A stretch of DNA of 10,840 nucleotides from Actinomycetota bacterium (GCA_016870235.1 VGCB01000037.1:1-10840), one strand, 5' to 3'. Positions 1 to 6,407 are shown, counted from the stretch's first letter. Made by a program: numbers and translations. The notes: generated by a model not told the origin, from the sequence alone.

Positions 1-715
1 TGACGTCGTACACCTCCTGCAGCCTGTGGGTCACGTAGACGATTGCAACCCCGTCGTCGCGCAGACCCCGAAGGACGTCGTGGAGCTGCCTGATCTCCTC
101 GTCCGAGAGCGATGCCGTGGGCTCGTCGAGGACGAGGAGCCGCGCATCCGTCGCGAGGCCGCGCGCGATGACGACGAGCCGTCGCTTCGCGACCGAGAGA
201 GAGCCGAGCTGCGCCTTCGGGTCGATCGCCGCGCCGAGGCGCTCGAGCGCGTCCGCAGCCTTGGTCCGGAGCGCACGGCGGTCGACGAACGTCCGGCCGA
301 TCTTGGGGAAGCCGAGGCCGAGCTCGATGTTCTCCGCGACGGAGAGGTTCGGGACGTCCGTGAGCTCCTGGTGCACGAACGCGAGCCCGCGCTTCGTGGC
401 GTCGAGCGCGCCGTGCAGGCGGACCGGCTCGCCGTCGATGAGCATCTCGCCCTCGTCGGGCTGGACGACGCCCGCGAGGATCTTGATCAGCGTGCTCTTG
501 CCGGCGCCGTTCTTGCCGAGGAGGCCGACGATAGCCCCGGGCACGATCACCGCGCTCGCGCGATCGAGCGCCTGGACGCCCGGATAGCGCTTGACGATGT
601 CCCTGACGACGATGAACGGCTTGACGTCGGCCCCGATCGCCTCGGCTGCGTGGGCTCCGAGTGTCGTGCCCTCGACCGCGACGGAGGAATCGGACGGACG
701 GGCCTCGTCGGGCAT
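1..715 (-). CDS. Sugar ABC transporter ATP-binding protein (RbsA/MglA/XylG type), C-terminal part missing
   Basis: This is the cytoplasmic ATPase of a carbohydrate importer; it would power uptake through the permease encoded just upstream. Only the first 238 residues are in the window. The RbsA family is normally about 500 residues with two fused ABC domains, so the second domain lies beyond the left edge. Visible motifs are Walker A GKNGAGKST (about 67-75), Q-loop glutamine 116, a signature LSVAK (173-177), Walker B LLVLDEP (193-199) and the switch histidine 230 in VTHRLQEV. LSVA-type signatures are usual in the first domain of this family. About 30 extra residues precede the first domain. 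The ATG at 715 is supported by GGAGGGGG a few bases upstream, inside the end of the permease gene, with only 2 bp between that gene's stop and this start, so the two are surely cotranscribed. The exact sugar cannot be assigned. Confidence 0.93.
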   Translation of the reverse strand, partial: MPDEARPSDSSVAVEGTTLGAHAAEAIGADVKPFIVVRDIVKRYPGVQALDRASAVIVPGAIVGLLGKNGAGKSTLIKILAGVVQPDEGEMLIDGEPVRLHGALDATKRGLAFVHQELTDVPNLSVAENIELGLGFPKIGRTFVDRRALRTKAADALERLGAAIDPKAQLGSLSVAKRRLVVIARGLATDARLLVLDEPTASLSDEEIRQLHDVLRGLRDDGVAIVYVTHRLQEVYDV

Positions 716-717
716 GC

Positions 718-1701
718 CTACCCCCTCCGTGCCGCGAGCGTGCTCAGGAGAACGGCGCCGATCAGGATCGCCCCCTGGACGATCCCGATCAGGTAGGTCT
801 GCAGGTTGAGGTACGTCAGCCCCGTCTGGATCGTGCCGAGGAACAGGACGCCGGCGACCGTGCCCGGAACGTTGAACGTGCCGGGGCGGAAGCACGCCGA
901 TCCGAGGAACGCTCCCGCATACGCAGGGAGCAGGTATGCGGCGCCCCGCTGCGGATTGTAGGCGGCGGAGAACGAGCTGATCAGGATCCCGACGATAGCG
1001 GCGGTGATGCCGACGATCACGAATCCCACCACGCGGAGCTTGCGCGTCTGGATGCCCGAGAGGCGCGCCGCTTCGGGGTTGCCGCCGATCGCGTACATGA
1101 AGCGGCCGGACTCGGTCGTGTCGAGCAGCAGCCAGAGGAACACGGCGATCCCGAGGGCGATCCAGAACTGGTTTGAGAGCCCCAGCGAGTCCCTCGCCGC
1201 GATGTCGACGTACCCCTGCGGGACGCCGGTGAAGACGACGCTGTTGTTCGTGAAGGCGAGCTCGATCCCGGTCAGGATCGTCGCCATCGCCAGCGTCATG
1301 ATGAACGAGTTGCCCCGGAGGATGGCGATCAGGAAGCCGTTGACGAGACCCGCGCCGACGCCGAACAGCAGCGCGATGACGATCGCCCAGCCCCAGCCCC
1401 AGCCGTGGTACACCATCAGCGCGACCGCGCAGCCGGTGGCGAGGCCGATCATGCCGCTGATCGAGAGGTCGAAGTCCTGCATCACGAGCACGACCGTCAG
1501 ACCGACCGCGACGACGATTCCGGGCGAGGAGTCGCGGAGGATGTTCTTGAGCGTGTCGATCGTCCAGAAGTTCTTCGCGACGATCGCGAAGACGAGGATC
1601 ATGATCGCGAAGGCGATCAGGACCCCGTAGCGTGCGAGGATCCTGAGCGCGACGTCTGTCGCGGGACTGCTTCTCCGCACGCTCGCGGCTTGACTCGTCA
1701 C
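718..1701 (-). CDS. Sugar ABC transporter permease (RbsC/AraH/XylH type)
   Basis: This is a 327-residue integral membrane permease of the branched-chain/monosaccharide ABC family (BPD_transp_2 type). Very hydrophobic stretches recur, for example at about 23-43, 60-75, 80-97, 104-125, 133-150, 179-193, 223-245, 256-271, 281-296 and 303-323, consistent with 8-10 membrane spans. The segment DFDLSISGMIGLA (76-88) is the family's characteristic 'xxDLSVG' loop, and GGNPEAARLSGI (206-217) is the cytoplasmic ATPase-contacting loop. Length is typical. The start is GTG at 1701, preceded by AAGGAG about 6 bases upstream. It is the first gene of a minus-strand operon with the ATPase. A periplasmic-type binding protein, usually part of such systems, is not in the window and would have to lie beyond the left edge or elsewhere. 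The sugar is unknown. The upstream promoter with a palindromic operator is annotated separately. Confidence 0.93.
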   Translation of the reverse strand: MTSQAASVRRSSPATDVALRILARYGVLIAFAIMILVFAIVAKNFWTIDTLKNILRDSSPGIVVAVGLTVVLVMQDFDLSISGMIGLATGCAVALMVYHGWGWGWAIVIALLFGVGAGLVNGFLIAILRGNSFIMTLAMATILTGIELAFTNNSVVFTGVPQGYVDIAARDSLGLSNQFWIALGIAVFLWLLLDTTESGRFMYAIGGNPEAARLSGIQTRKLRVVGFVIVGITAAIVGILISSFSAAYNPQRGAAYLLPAYAGAFLGSACFRPGTFNVPGTVAGVLFLGTIQTGLTYLNLQTYLIGIVQGAILIGAVLLSTLAARRG

Positions 1702-1753
1702 ACCTGCTCCTTCGCTCTCGCGACCGCTCCCGGGGGAGCCCGTCGCGATTCGA

Positions 1754-1765
1754 CCAACCGTTTGG
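1754..1765. promoter_or_regulatory. Candidate LacI-family operator overlapping the transcription start
   Basis: CCAACCGTTTGG is a 12-bp near-palindrome, CCAA-n-CG-n-TTGG, with a central CG step. LacI/GalR-type repressors commonly bind such CG-centred palindromes, and they often control sugar ABC operons of this type. The site begins just downstream of the predicted start point, where a bound repressor would block initiation. No regulator gene is in the window. Confidence 0.45.
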
Positions 1766-1773
1766 CAGCGGCA

Positions 1774-1779
1774 ACTCTA
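1774..1779 (-). promoter_or_regulatory. -10 element of the sugar ABC operon promoter
   Basis: The minus strand reads TAGAGT (4/6 match to TATAAT, with the key first T, A and last T present). It is correctly spaced from TTGACG and sits in a locally AT-richer patch. The start of transcription would fall near 1767, giving a leader of roughly 65 nt before the GTG start of the permease. Confidence 0.45.
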
Positions 1780-1797
1780 TGGGCAGCGCTCGGGCAG

Positions 1798-1803
1798 CGT
1801 CAA
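1798..1803 (-). promoter_or_regulatory. -35 element of the sugar ABC operon promoter
   Basis: Reading the minus strand, TTGACG lies at 1803-1798, a 5/6 match to the sigma70 consensus TTGACA. An 18-bp spacer separates it from the -10 candidate at 1779-1774. The promoter points into the permease gene, about 70 bp from its start. Inferred from sequence only. Confidence 0.5.
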
Positions 1804-1947
1804 GCACGCGACGCCGCGGCCCGGCCGTCTGTCCGCGCGGGCGGGGCGTCGTCGATCGCTCGCCCGGGGATCCCTGCCGTCGAGGGACGCCGGCGGCGCT
1901 CCGAAAGGCCTGTCGCGGCCGATCCGCGCCGGTGCGAGGATGCTTGG

Positions 1948-2802
1948 ATGCAGGTCGGCCTCGTGCTACCGCTCTTCTCGACGAGCTACGCGTTCGTCCG
2001 CGACGTCGCCGTCCGGGCGGAGGCTTCGGGCTACGACGACGTGTGGATCAGCGACCATCTCCAGGGCATCCCGGATCCCTCCGGCTCGGTGCTCGAGGGC
2101 TGGACGACGCTCTCGGCGCTGGCGGAGGCGACAGAGAGGATCGGCCTCGGCTCACTCGTCCTCTCGGCGACGTTCCGGCCGCCTCGCGTGCTCGCGAAGA
2201 TGGCACAGACGCTCGTCGAGGTGGCCGGGCCACGACTGACGCTCGGGCTCGGGGCCGGCTGGCTCGAGGCCGAGCATCGGGCTTTCGCGCTTCCCTTCCC
2301 GTCGCTTCGCGAGCGGGTGGCTCGTCTCGAGGAGACGGTCGACGCCGTTCGCGCGCTGACGCCCCGGGTACCTGTTCTCCTCGGCGGCGCGAGCCCGGTC
2401 CTGCGCGAGCTGGCCGCCGCCAAGGCCGACTGGTGGAACGCGCCAGCCGACCGGCTCGACGAGCTCCCCGCGCTCGTCTCGTCCTTTGCCGTCGCCCGCG
2501 GGGCGGCGGGGCGCGAGGTCGGGATCGTCTCCCGGGTCGGGTTGGTGCTCGCCGACACCGTCGAGGCGGCCGAGGAGCGCCTGGCCCGTCGGTGGAGCCC
2601 CTGGGCGCGGGTCGGTCTCGGGCCGCTCGGGCTCGTCGGCGACGGCGACGAGATCGTGCGGCGCGTCGAGCTCCACCGCGCGCTCGGGGTGACGCGGATG
2701 GTCGTCGGGATCTCGGTGCGCGACCTCGAACGCGGCGTGCTCGAGCGGTTCGCGGAGGACGTGCTGCCGCTGGTGCGAGCCGCGGGCAAGCCGTCCGACT
2801 GA
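1948..2802 (+). CDS. LLM-class (luciferase-like) flavin/F420-dependent oxidoreductase, compact form
   Basis: The product is a 284-residue single-domain TIM-barrel protein of the luciferase-like monooxygenase superfamily. These enzymes use FMN or coenzyme F420 to oxidise or reduce small organic substrates in the cytoplasm. Recognisable parts are the first strand MQVGLVLPLF, the helix and strand ending AEASGYDDVWISDH (about 24-37), TERIGLGSLVLSATFRPPRVLAKMA (62-86, the family's 'xxLGTxVxxxxxRhPxxLAK' region) and GPRLTLGLGAGWLEAEHRAF (94-113). The barrel is somewhat short for the family, and a TPRVPVLLGG strand (138-147) follows quickly. ATG 1948 is chosen because GAGGA lies 7 bases upstream and homology begins immediately. 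The same frame is open far upstream, but that part reads through the permease on the other strand. It converges on the next LLM gene. The substrate, and FMN versus F420, are undetermined. Confidence 0.88.
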   Translation: MQVGLVLPLFSTSYAFVRDVAVRAEASGYDDVWISDHLQGIPDPSGSVLEGWTTLSALAEATERIGLGSLVLSATFRPPRVLAKMAQTLVEVAGPRLTLGLGAGWLEAEHRAFALPFPSLRERVARLEETVDAVRALTPRVPVLLGGASPVLRELAAAKADWWNAPADRLDELPALVSSFAVARGAAGREVGIVSRVGLVLADTVEAAEERLARRWSPWARVGLGPLGLVGDGDEIVRRVELHRALGVTRMVVGISVRDLERGVLERFAEDVLPLVRAAGKPSD

Positions 2803-2817
2803 AGTCGCCAACTTCAG
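2799..2817. repeat. Short hairpin spanning the stop codon of the compact LLM gene
   Basis: A perfect 7-bp inverted repeat (CTGAAGT / ACTTCAG) with a 5-base loop contains the TGA stop at 2800-2802. It abuts the left arm of the larger nested inverted repeat. It has no T-tract, so an intrinsic terminator is not evident. Confidence 0.5.
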
Positions 2818-3042
2818 CCTGGATCCACCGATTGGCGCGGGCGGTGCATCCTGCCAGGCTCGCCAGGCCGCTTCCCGCCTGGGTGCAGCCCCTCCGAAAA
2901 GGCATGGAGGGGTTGCACCCAGGCGGTGCGCTCCGCGCGCGGGACAGGATCGACAAGGCAGGAGCATTCCCGACCTGTCCCGCGCACGTCCTGACGACCC
3001 TGGCAGGCGTCCCGCGGTCACGCCCATCGGTGGATCCAGGCT
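2816..3042. repeat. Nested inverted-repeat element between convergent genes
   Basis: Almost the whole 260-bp intergenic space is self-complementary. An outer perfect 17-bp inverted repeat, 2816-2832 with 3026-3042 (AGCCTGGATCCACCGAT), encloses a 9-bp pair 2850-2858 with 2999-3007 (CCTGCCAGG). Between the arms, 4-bp and 6-bp pieces (2834-2837 with 3021-3024, or 2836-2841 with 3011-3016) can extend the stem. Inside are two independent hairpins: 20-bp arms at 2876-2895 and 2906-2925 with one G-T mismatch and a 10-base loop, and 12-bp arms at 2937-2948 and 2974-2985 with a 25-base loop. The fold is a long closing stem with two side hairpins. TCAGCCTG is directly repeated at both ends (2814-2821 and 3042-3049). 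No gene was recognised in it. It could be a palindromic repeat family, a MITE-like element, a bidirectional terminator or a structured RNA. Confidence 0.75.
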
Positions 3043-3063
3043 CAGCCTGATTGGTCTTGTCCG

Positions 3064-4095
3064 CTACCCGAACTCCGCCCGGTAGCGCGCGATCACCTCT
3101 TTGCCGAACCGCTCGATGCACTCCATCTCCTTCTCGTGGCTCGGCCCCTTCGGGAGCCGGAAGCTGAGGATCAGGTAGTCGTTTCGCACCTCGTCCTCGA
3201 AGCGGAGGATCGTCTCCAGGCACTGCTTCGGATCGCCGACGACGAGCCGGTCGACCAGGTGGTTTCGGAAGTGGAAGTCGGCCTCCGACTCGACGTCGCG
3301 CAGGAACGGCTCCCGGTCGGCGACCCAGCGCGGGATGTGCTCGAAGTAGAACCAGTGGTCGGCGCGGATGCACGGCCACCAGACCTCCTCCACCTCCTCG
3401 AGCGAGTCGGCCACCCAGCCGGCGCGGAGGAGGGCGAGCGAGATCTTGTCGGAGGTGCCGTGCTCGGCCGCAGCGGCGCGGTAGGCGTCGGCCCACTCCT
3501 TGATCACGTGGATGTTGTGGAGCGGGTCGGCCGGCCACGGAGCGCCGAAGCGCGCGGCGCGACGGACGCCGGCGAGCGACATCGCGCCCATCCACAGCCG
3601 CGGGTTCTGCGGGATCGGCCGGATCTTCCCCTTCACCTTGTTGAGGCTCGACTCGAAGTCGACCTCCTCGCCGGTCCAGAGACGGCGCACGAGGTCGATC
3701 CCCTCCTCGAAGAGCTGCGCCTGATCCTCGGCCCGCTTGCCGAAGAGCTCGAACTCGGGCGGGAAGTTCGCGATCCCGACGCCGAGGATCATGCGGCCGC
3801 CCGAGATCACGTCGACCATCGCCGCGTGCTCCGCCACCTGCACCGGGTTGTAGAACGGCAGCAGCATGATCGTCGTGCCGAGATCGACGCGCTTCGTCAC
3901 GGCCGCGAGGGCCGCGAGACCGATCAGCGGCGCCGGGGGGTAGCCGTCGTCCATCATGTGGTGCTCAGGGAGGAAGAGCCCGTCGAACCCGACCTCCTCG
4001 GCGAGCTGTCCCGCCGCCAGCACCTCGCGCCAGCGCTGCGTCAGGTTCCTCGCGTCGGGTGGGTCCTGCGGGTGGAACAGCATCCCGAACTTCAT
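3064..4095 (-). CDS. LLM-class flavin-dependent oxidoreductase
   Basis: A 343-residue bacterial-luciferase-like protein, normal length for FMN-dependent LLM monooxygenases. It opens with MKFGMLFHPQDPP. It shows helix AGQLAEEVGFDGLFLPEHH (28-46), in which PEHH is a typical active-site edge, then RVDLGTTIMLLPFYNPVQVAEH (69-90) and VISGGRMILGVG (96-107), the family's central strand-helix-strand signature. It then reads WMGAMSLAGVRRAARFG in the second half of the barrel. The reaction would be flavin-dependent oxygenation or dehydrogenation of an unidentified substrate. ATG 4095 has AAGGAG about 7 bases upstream. The gene is divergent from the first SDR gene (125-bp shared upstream region) and convergent with the compact LLM gene. 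The segment NPVQVAE is shared with the LLM gene at the right edge, placing both in the same subfamily; the compact one is more distant. Confidence 0.93.
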   Translation of the reverse strand: MKFGMLFHPQDPPDARNLTQRWREVLAAGQLAEEVGFDGLFLPEHHMMDDGYPPAPLIGLAALAAVTKRVDLGTTIMLLPFYNPVQVAEHAAMVDVISGGRMILGVGIANFPPEFELFGKRAEDQAQLFEEGIDLVRRLWTGEEVDFESSLNKVKGKIRPIPQNPRLWMGAMSLAGVRRAARFGAPWPADPLHNIHVIKEWADAYRAAAAEHGTSDKISLALLRAGWVADSLEEVEEVWWPCIRADHWFYFEHIPRWVADREPFLRDVESEADFHFRNHLVDRLVVGDPKQCLETILRFEDEVRNDYLILSFRLPKGPSHEKEMECIERFGKEVIARYRAEFG

Positions 4096-4157
4096 GGCAC
4101 TCCTTCCGCTCGGCGGGTCGCTGCGATCATCGTGGAGGGCTGACTGCGCTGCAACCG

Positions 4158-4181
4158 GGAGCGATGTGCTTTGCTCGCTCC
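4158..4181. promoter_or_regulatory. Inverted repeat in the divergent LLM/SDR upstream region, possible operator
   Basis: GGAGCGA (4158-4164) and TCGCTCC (4175-4181) form a perfect 7-bp dyad with a 10-base centre, between the divergently transcribed LLM and SDR genes. A dimeric repressor could bind here and control both. No convincing -35/-10 pair was found nearby, so this is a structural observation with an inferred role. Confidence 0.3.
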
Positions 4182-4220
4182 ACGCCGAGACGCGAAGCTG
4201 AGCGAGGAGTTGGAGAGAGG

Positions 4221-5015
4221 ATGGAGATGCAGCTCGAGGGGAAGGTGTGCGTTGTCACTGGGTCCGGAAGCGGGATCGGTCGCGCCACCGTGCTCGAGAT
4301 GGCGAAGCGCGGTGCGAAGGTGGTCGTCTCCGACGTCAACGACCCGACCGGCGAGGCGACGACCGCCGACGTGAAGGCCGCGGGCGGTGAGGCGGTCTAC
4401 GTCCACGCCGACATGCGCTCCGCGGCCGACATCTCCGCGCTCATGCAGGGTGCCGTCGACGCGTTCGGTCGCCTCGACGTCCTCCACTGCAACGCAGGCA
4501 TCCACGAGACCGATCTCACCTCCGAGACGTCGGTCGACACGCTCTCCGAGGAGGCGTGGGACGCGGTCGTCGACGTGAACCTCAAGGCCGTGTGGCGCTG
4601 TGCGCGCGCCGCGGTGCCGCACATGCGGAGCGCGGGCGGCGGCGCGATCGTCAACGCCGGCTCGACCGCCTCGTACCTCGGCTACCCGATGGCGGCGGCG
4701 TACACGGCGACGAAGGCCGCGATCCTCGGCCTCACCCGCGTGATGGCGATCGACTTCGCTCCCGACAACATTCGCGTCAACTGCTATTGCCCCGCCGCGA
4801 TCGACACGCCGATGGTGCAGAAGTACTACGAGCAGGCCGAGGACAAGGAGATGGTGCTCGGGCTCCTCTCGGGCTCCCACCTGATCCATCGCCTCGGCCG
4901 GCCCGAGGAGGTGGCGAAGCTCGTGTGCTTCCTCGCCTCCGACGACGCGTCGTTCATCACCGGCGCCGCCTATCTCGTCGACGGCGGCTCGCTCGCATGG
5001 CGCGGGAGTCACTAG
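4221..5015 (+). CDS. Short-chain dehydrogenase/reductase (SDR), classical type, copy 1
   Basis: A 264-residue cytoplasmic NAD(P)-dependent oxidoreductase with the complete classical SDR set: cofactor loop TGSGSGIG (13-20), acidic residue D38 in VVVSDVN that usually favours NAD over NADP, CNAG (90-93), N120, catalytic S148 in NAGSTAS, Y161 and K165 in YTATK, and the C-terminal LVDGGSLAW. It should interconvert an alcohol and a ketone or aldehyde; the substrate is unknown. ATG 4221 is preceded by GGAG at 4212; ATG 4227, two codons later, has GAGAGG 6 bases upstream and is equally possible. It is a paralogue of the next gene: both share HET after the NAG motif, DTPMVQKYY and LAWRG near the end. 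The TAG stop is formed by the first three bases of the adjoining repeat cluster. Confidence 0.93.
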   Translation: MEMQLEGKVCVVTGSGSGIGRATVLEMAKRGAKVVVSDVNDPTGEATTADVKAAGGEAVYVHADMRSAADISALMQGAVDAFGRLDVLHCNAGIHETDLTSETSVDTLSEEAWDAVVDVNLKAVWRCARAAVPHMRSAGGGAIVNAGSTASYLGYPMAAAYTATKAAILGLTRVMAIDFAPDNIRVNCYCPAAIDTPMVQKYYEQAEDKEMVLGLLSGSHLIHRLGRPEEVAKLVCFLASDDASFITGAAYLVDGGSLAWRGSH

Positions 5016-5222
5016 GGGTCAGGTCTTGCATGTTGCGCTAGGGGTCAGGTCTTGCGTGTTGCGCGTCCGGGGTCGGTGAGTGGAAGGCCCCACCCTGATC
5101 GCGCGCAACATGCAAGACCTGACCCCGGATCCTCCCGCGCAACATGCAAGACCTGACCCCGGATCCGCGCACCATGCAGGACCTGACCCCGGATCCGCGC
5201 GCACCATGCAAGAACTGACCCC
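5013..5222. repeat. Cluster of six 24-bp REP-like repeats in two orientations
   Basis: The unit reads GGGGTCAGGTCTTGCATG followed by TTGCGC. Two forward copies are in tandem with a leading TA (5013-5038 and 5039-5064, one base different). Four inverted copies follow at 5103-5126, 5137-5160, 5167-5190 and 5199-5222, joined by short GGATCC-containing spacers. The first two inverted copies are exact complements of the forward unit; the last two carry one to three substitutions. The two groups face each other across 38 bp, so the region can form large cruciforms. The cluster fills the space between two SDR paralogues. From memory, GGGGTCAGGTCTTGCA-type repeats are widespread in bacterial genomes, often with REP-associated (IS200-like) transposases; none is present here, so that link is inference. 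Confidence 0.85.
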
Positions 5223-5238
5223 GAAGAAAGGAACAGAG

Positions 5239-6042
5239 ATGCTGCTCCAGGACAAGGTCGCGATCGTCACCGGCGCCGGTCAGGGGATCGGCGAGGCGAC
5301 GGCCAAGCGGATGAGCGAGGAGGGCGCGCGCGTCGTCGTCTCCGACGTGAACGAGGAGACGGGCGGCGCGGTCGCCGAGGCGATCAGGGCGGCGGGCGGC
5401 GAGGCGATCTTCGTCCGCTGCGACGTCACCCAGCGGGCGGACATCGAAAGCCTCGTCGCCGTCACGCGCGACGCGTTCGGCCGCCTCGACGTGCTCCACA
5501 ACAACGCCGGCGTCCACGAGACGAACTTCACGACGCAGGCCGCGAGCCACGAGCTCCCGGACGAGGTGTGGGACAAGGTGATCGCGATCAATCTCCGCGG
5601 CCCGTGGCTCTGCTCGAAGCTGGCGGCGCCGCTCCTCGGCGAGTCCGGCGGCGGCGTCATCGTCAACGCCGCCTCGATCGGCGGGCTCGTCGGCTATCCG
5701 ATGGGCGGCGCGTACGGGCCGTCGAAGGCGGGGATCGTGCAGCTCACGCGCGTGATGGCGATCGAGCTCGCTCCTCAGGGCACGCGCGTCGTCTGCTACG
5801 CGCCGGGCAACACGGACACGCCTATGGTGCAGAAGTACTACAACCAGCCGGGCCTCTCCGACGAGGAGAAGCGGATGGTGCAGGCGCAGCTCCTCGGCAC
5901 GCACCTCACCCAGCGGCTCGCGGAGCCCGCGGAGGTTGCCGATCTCGTGTGCTTCCTCGCGAGCGATCGGGCGAAGATGATCAACGGCACCTGCATCACG
6001 ATCGACGGCGGCACCCTCGCCTGGCGCGGGATCAGCTCCTGA
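5239..6042 (+). CDS. Short-chain dehydrogenase/reductase (SDR), classical type, copy 2
   Basis: A 267-residue NAD(P)-dependent SDR with cofactor loop TGAGQGIG (11-18), D36 in VVVSDVN (suggesting NAD), NNAG (88-91), N118, S146 in NAASIGG, Y159 and K163 in YGPSK, and C-terminal TIDGGTLAWRG. It is closely related to the SDR just upstream, so the pair probably arose by tandem duplication and may act on similar hydroxylated substrates. ATG 5239 is chosen because AAAGGA lies at 5227-5232 and homology begins at MLLQDKVAIVTG. An in-frame ATG at 5080 would add 53 residues, but these are encoded entirely by the repeats and their flanks and look non-genuine. The stop overlaps the start of the following SDR relic (TGATG), so this was once the upstream member of a coupled pair. 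Confidence 0.93.
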   Translation: MLLQDKVAIVTGAGQGIGEATAKRMSEEGARVVVSDVNEETGGAVAEAIRAAGGEAIFVRCDVTQRADIESLVAVTRDAFGRLDVLHNNAGVHETNFTTQAASHELPDEVWDKVIAINLRGPWLCSKLAAPLLGESGGGVIVNAASIGGLVGYPMGGAYGPSKAGIVQLTRVMAIELAPQGTRVVCYAPGNTDTPMVQKYYNQPGLSDEEKRMVQAQLLGTHLTQRLAEPAEVADLVCFLASDRAKMINGTCITIDGGTLAWRGISS

Positions 6043-6390
6043 TGGCGCGGCTCGCCGGGAAGGTCGCGTTTCCTCACCGGCGCCGCGCGCGGGCAGGGCC
6101 GCTCGCACGCACTGTGCTTCGCCGAGGAGGGGGCCGATCTCCTGCCGGCGGACGTCTGCGCCGACATCGACGGCATCCGCTACCCGATGGGGACGGCCGA
6201 GAACCTCGAGGAGACCGCGCGCCGCGGCCGCGACCTCGGCGCCGAGTGGTGACGTCACGGATGGACGTGCGCCGGCAGGAGGAGATCGACGCCACGGTCG
6301 CGCTCGGGCTCCGGGAGCTCGGGAAGATCGACGTGCTGATCGACAACGCGGGCGACGCAACCCGTCCAGCTTCGTTCCGATCGAGGAAGG
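6042..6390 (+). pseudogene. Frameshifted, truncated SDR of the mycofactocin-associated type
   Basis: Starting at the ATG that overlaps the previous stop, the frame reads MARLAGKVAF. Homology then jumps to the +1 frame near 6069-6072 (TTTCC): LTGAARGQGRSHA, then EEGADLL and DVCADIDGIRYPMGT. At about 6246 it returns to the original frame as VVTSRMDVRRQEEIDA and GKIDVLIDNAG. Near 6358 it shifts again to NPSSFVPIEE and then fades before the neighbouring gene's end. The G-A-A-R-G-Q-G-R-S-H loop and the D-x-CADID-x-I-x-YPM segment are characteristic of the mycofactocin-coupled SDR family (about 270-280 residues). The active-site YxxxK half is absent. The first two shifts cancel, so no in-frame stop marks the damage. 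Sequencing error could explain one shift but not the missing C-terminal half. Confidence 0.8.
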
Positions 6391-6407
6391 CCGCGCCGGC
6401 GGCCGCC

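Noticed and set aside
179..203. Degenerate ABC signature (LSVAK instead of LSGGQ) as a sign of an inactive ATPase
   Set aside because: LSVA/LSIG-type signatures are normal in the first domain of RbsA/MglA-family ATPases, and all other motifs are intact.
1405..1947. Upstream in-frame extension of the compact LLM gene to an ATG at 1405
   Set aside because: The added sequence is antisense to the permease gene and has shadow-frame composition. The ATG at 1948 has a good ribosome site and coincides with the first barrel strand.
2876..2925. Simple Rho-independent terminator for the convergent LLM genes
   Set aside because: The stem is long and strong, but neither strand has a T-tract after it and it is embedded in a larger symmetrical fold. 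A terminating effect is possible but not shown.
2048..3595. Long minus-strand open frame across the compact LLM gene and the inverted-repeat region
   Set aside because: Arg/Pro/Ala-rich shadow translation that overlaps well-supported genes on both sides.
5103..5222. Possible CRISPR array
   Set aside because: Spacers are only about 6-10 bases and nearly identical (GGATCC-type), copies occur in both orientations and no cas genes are present.
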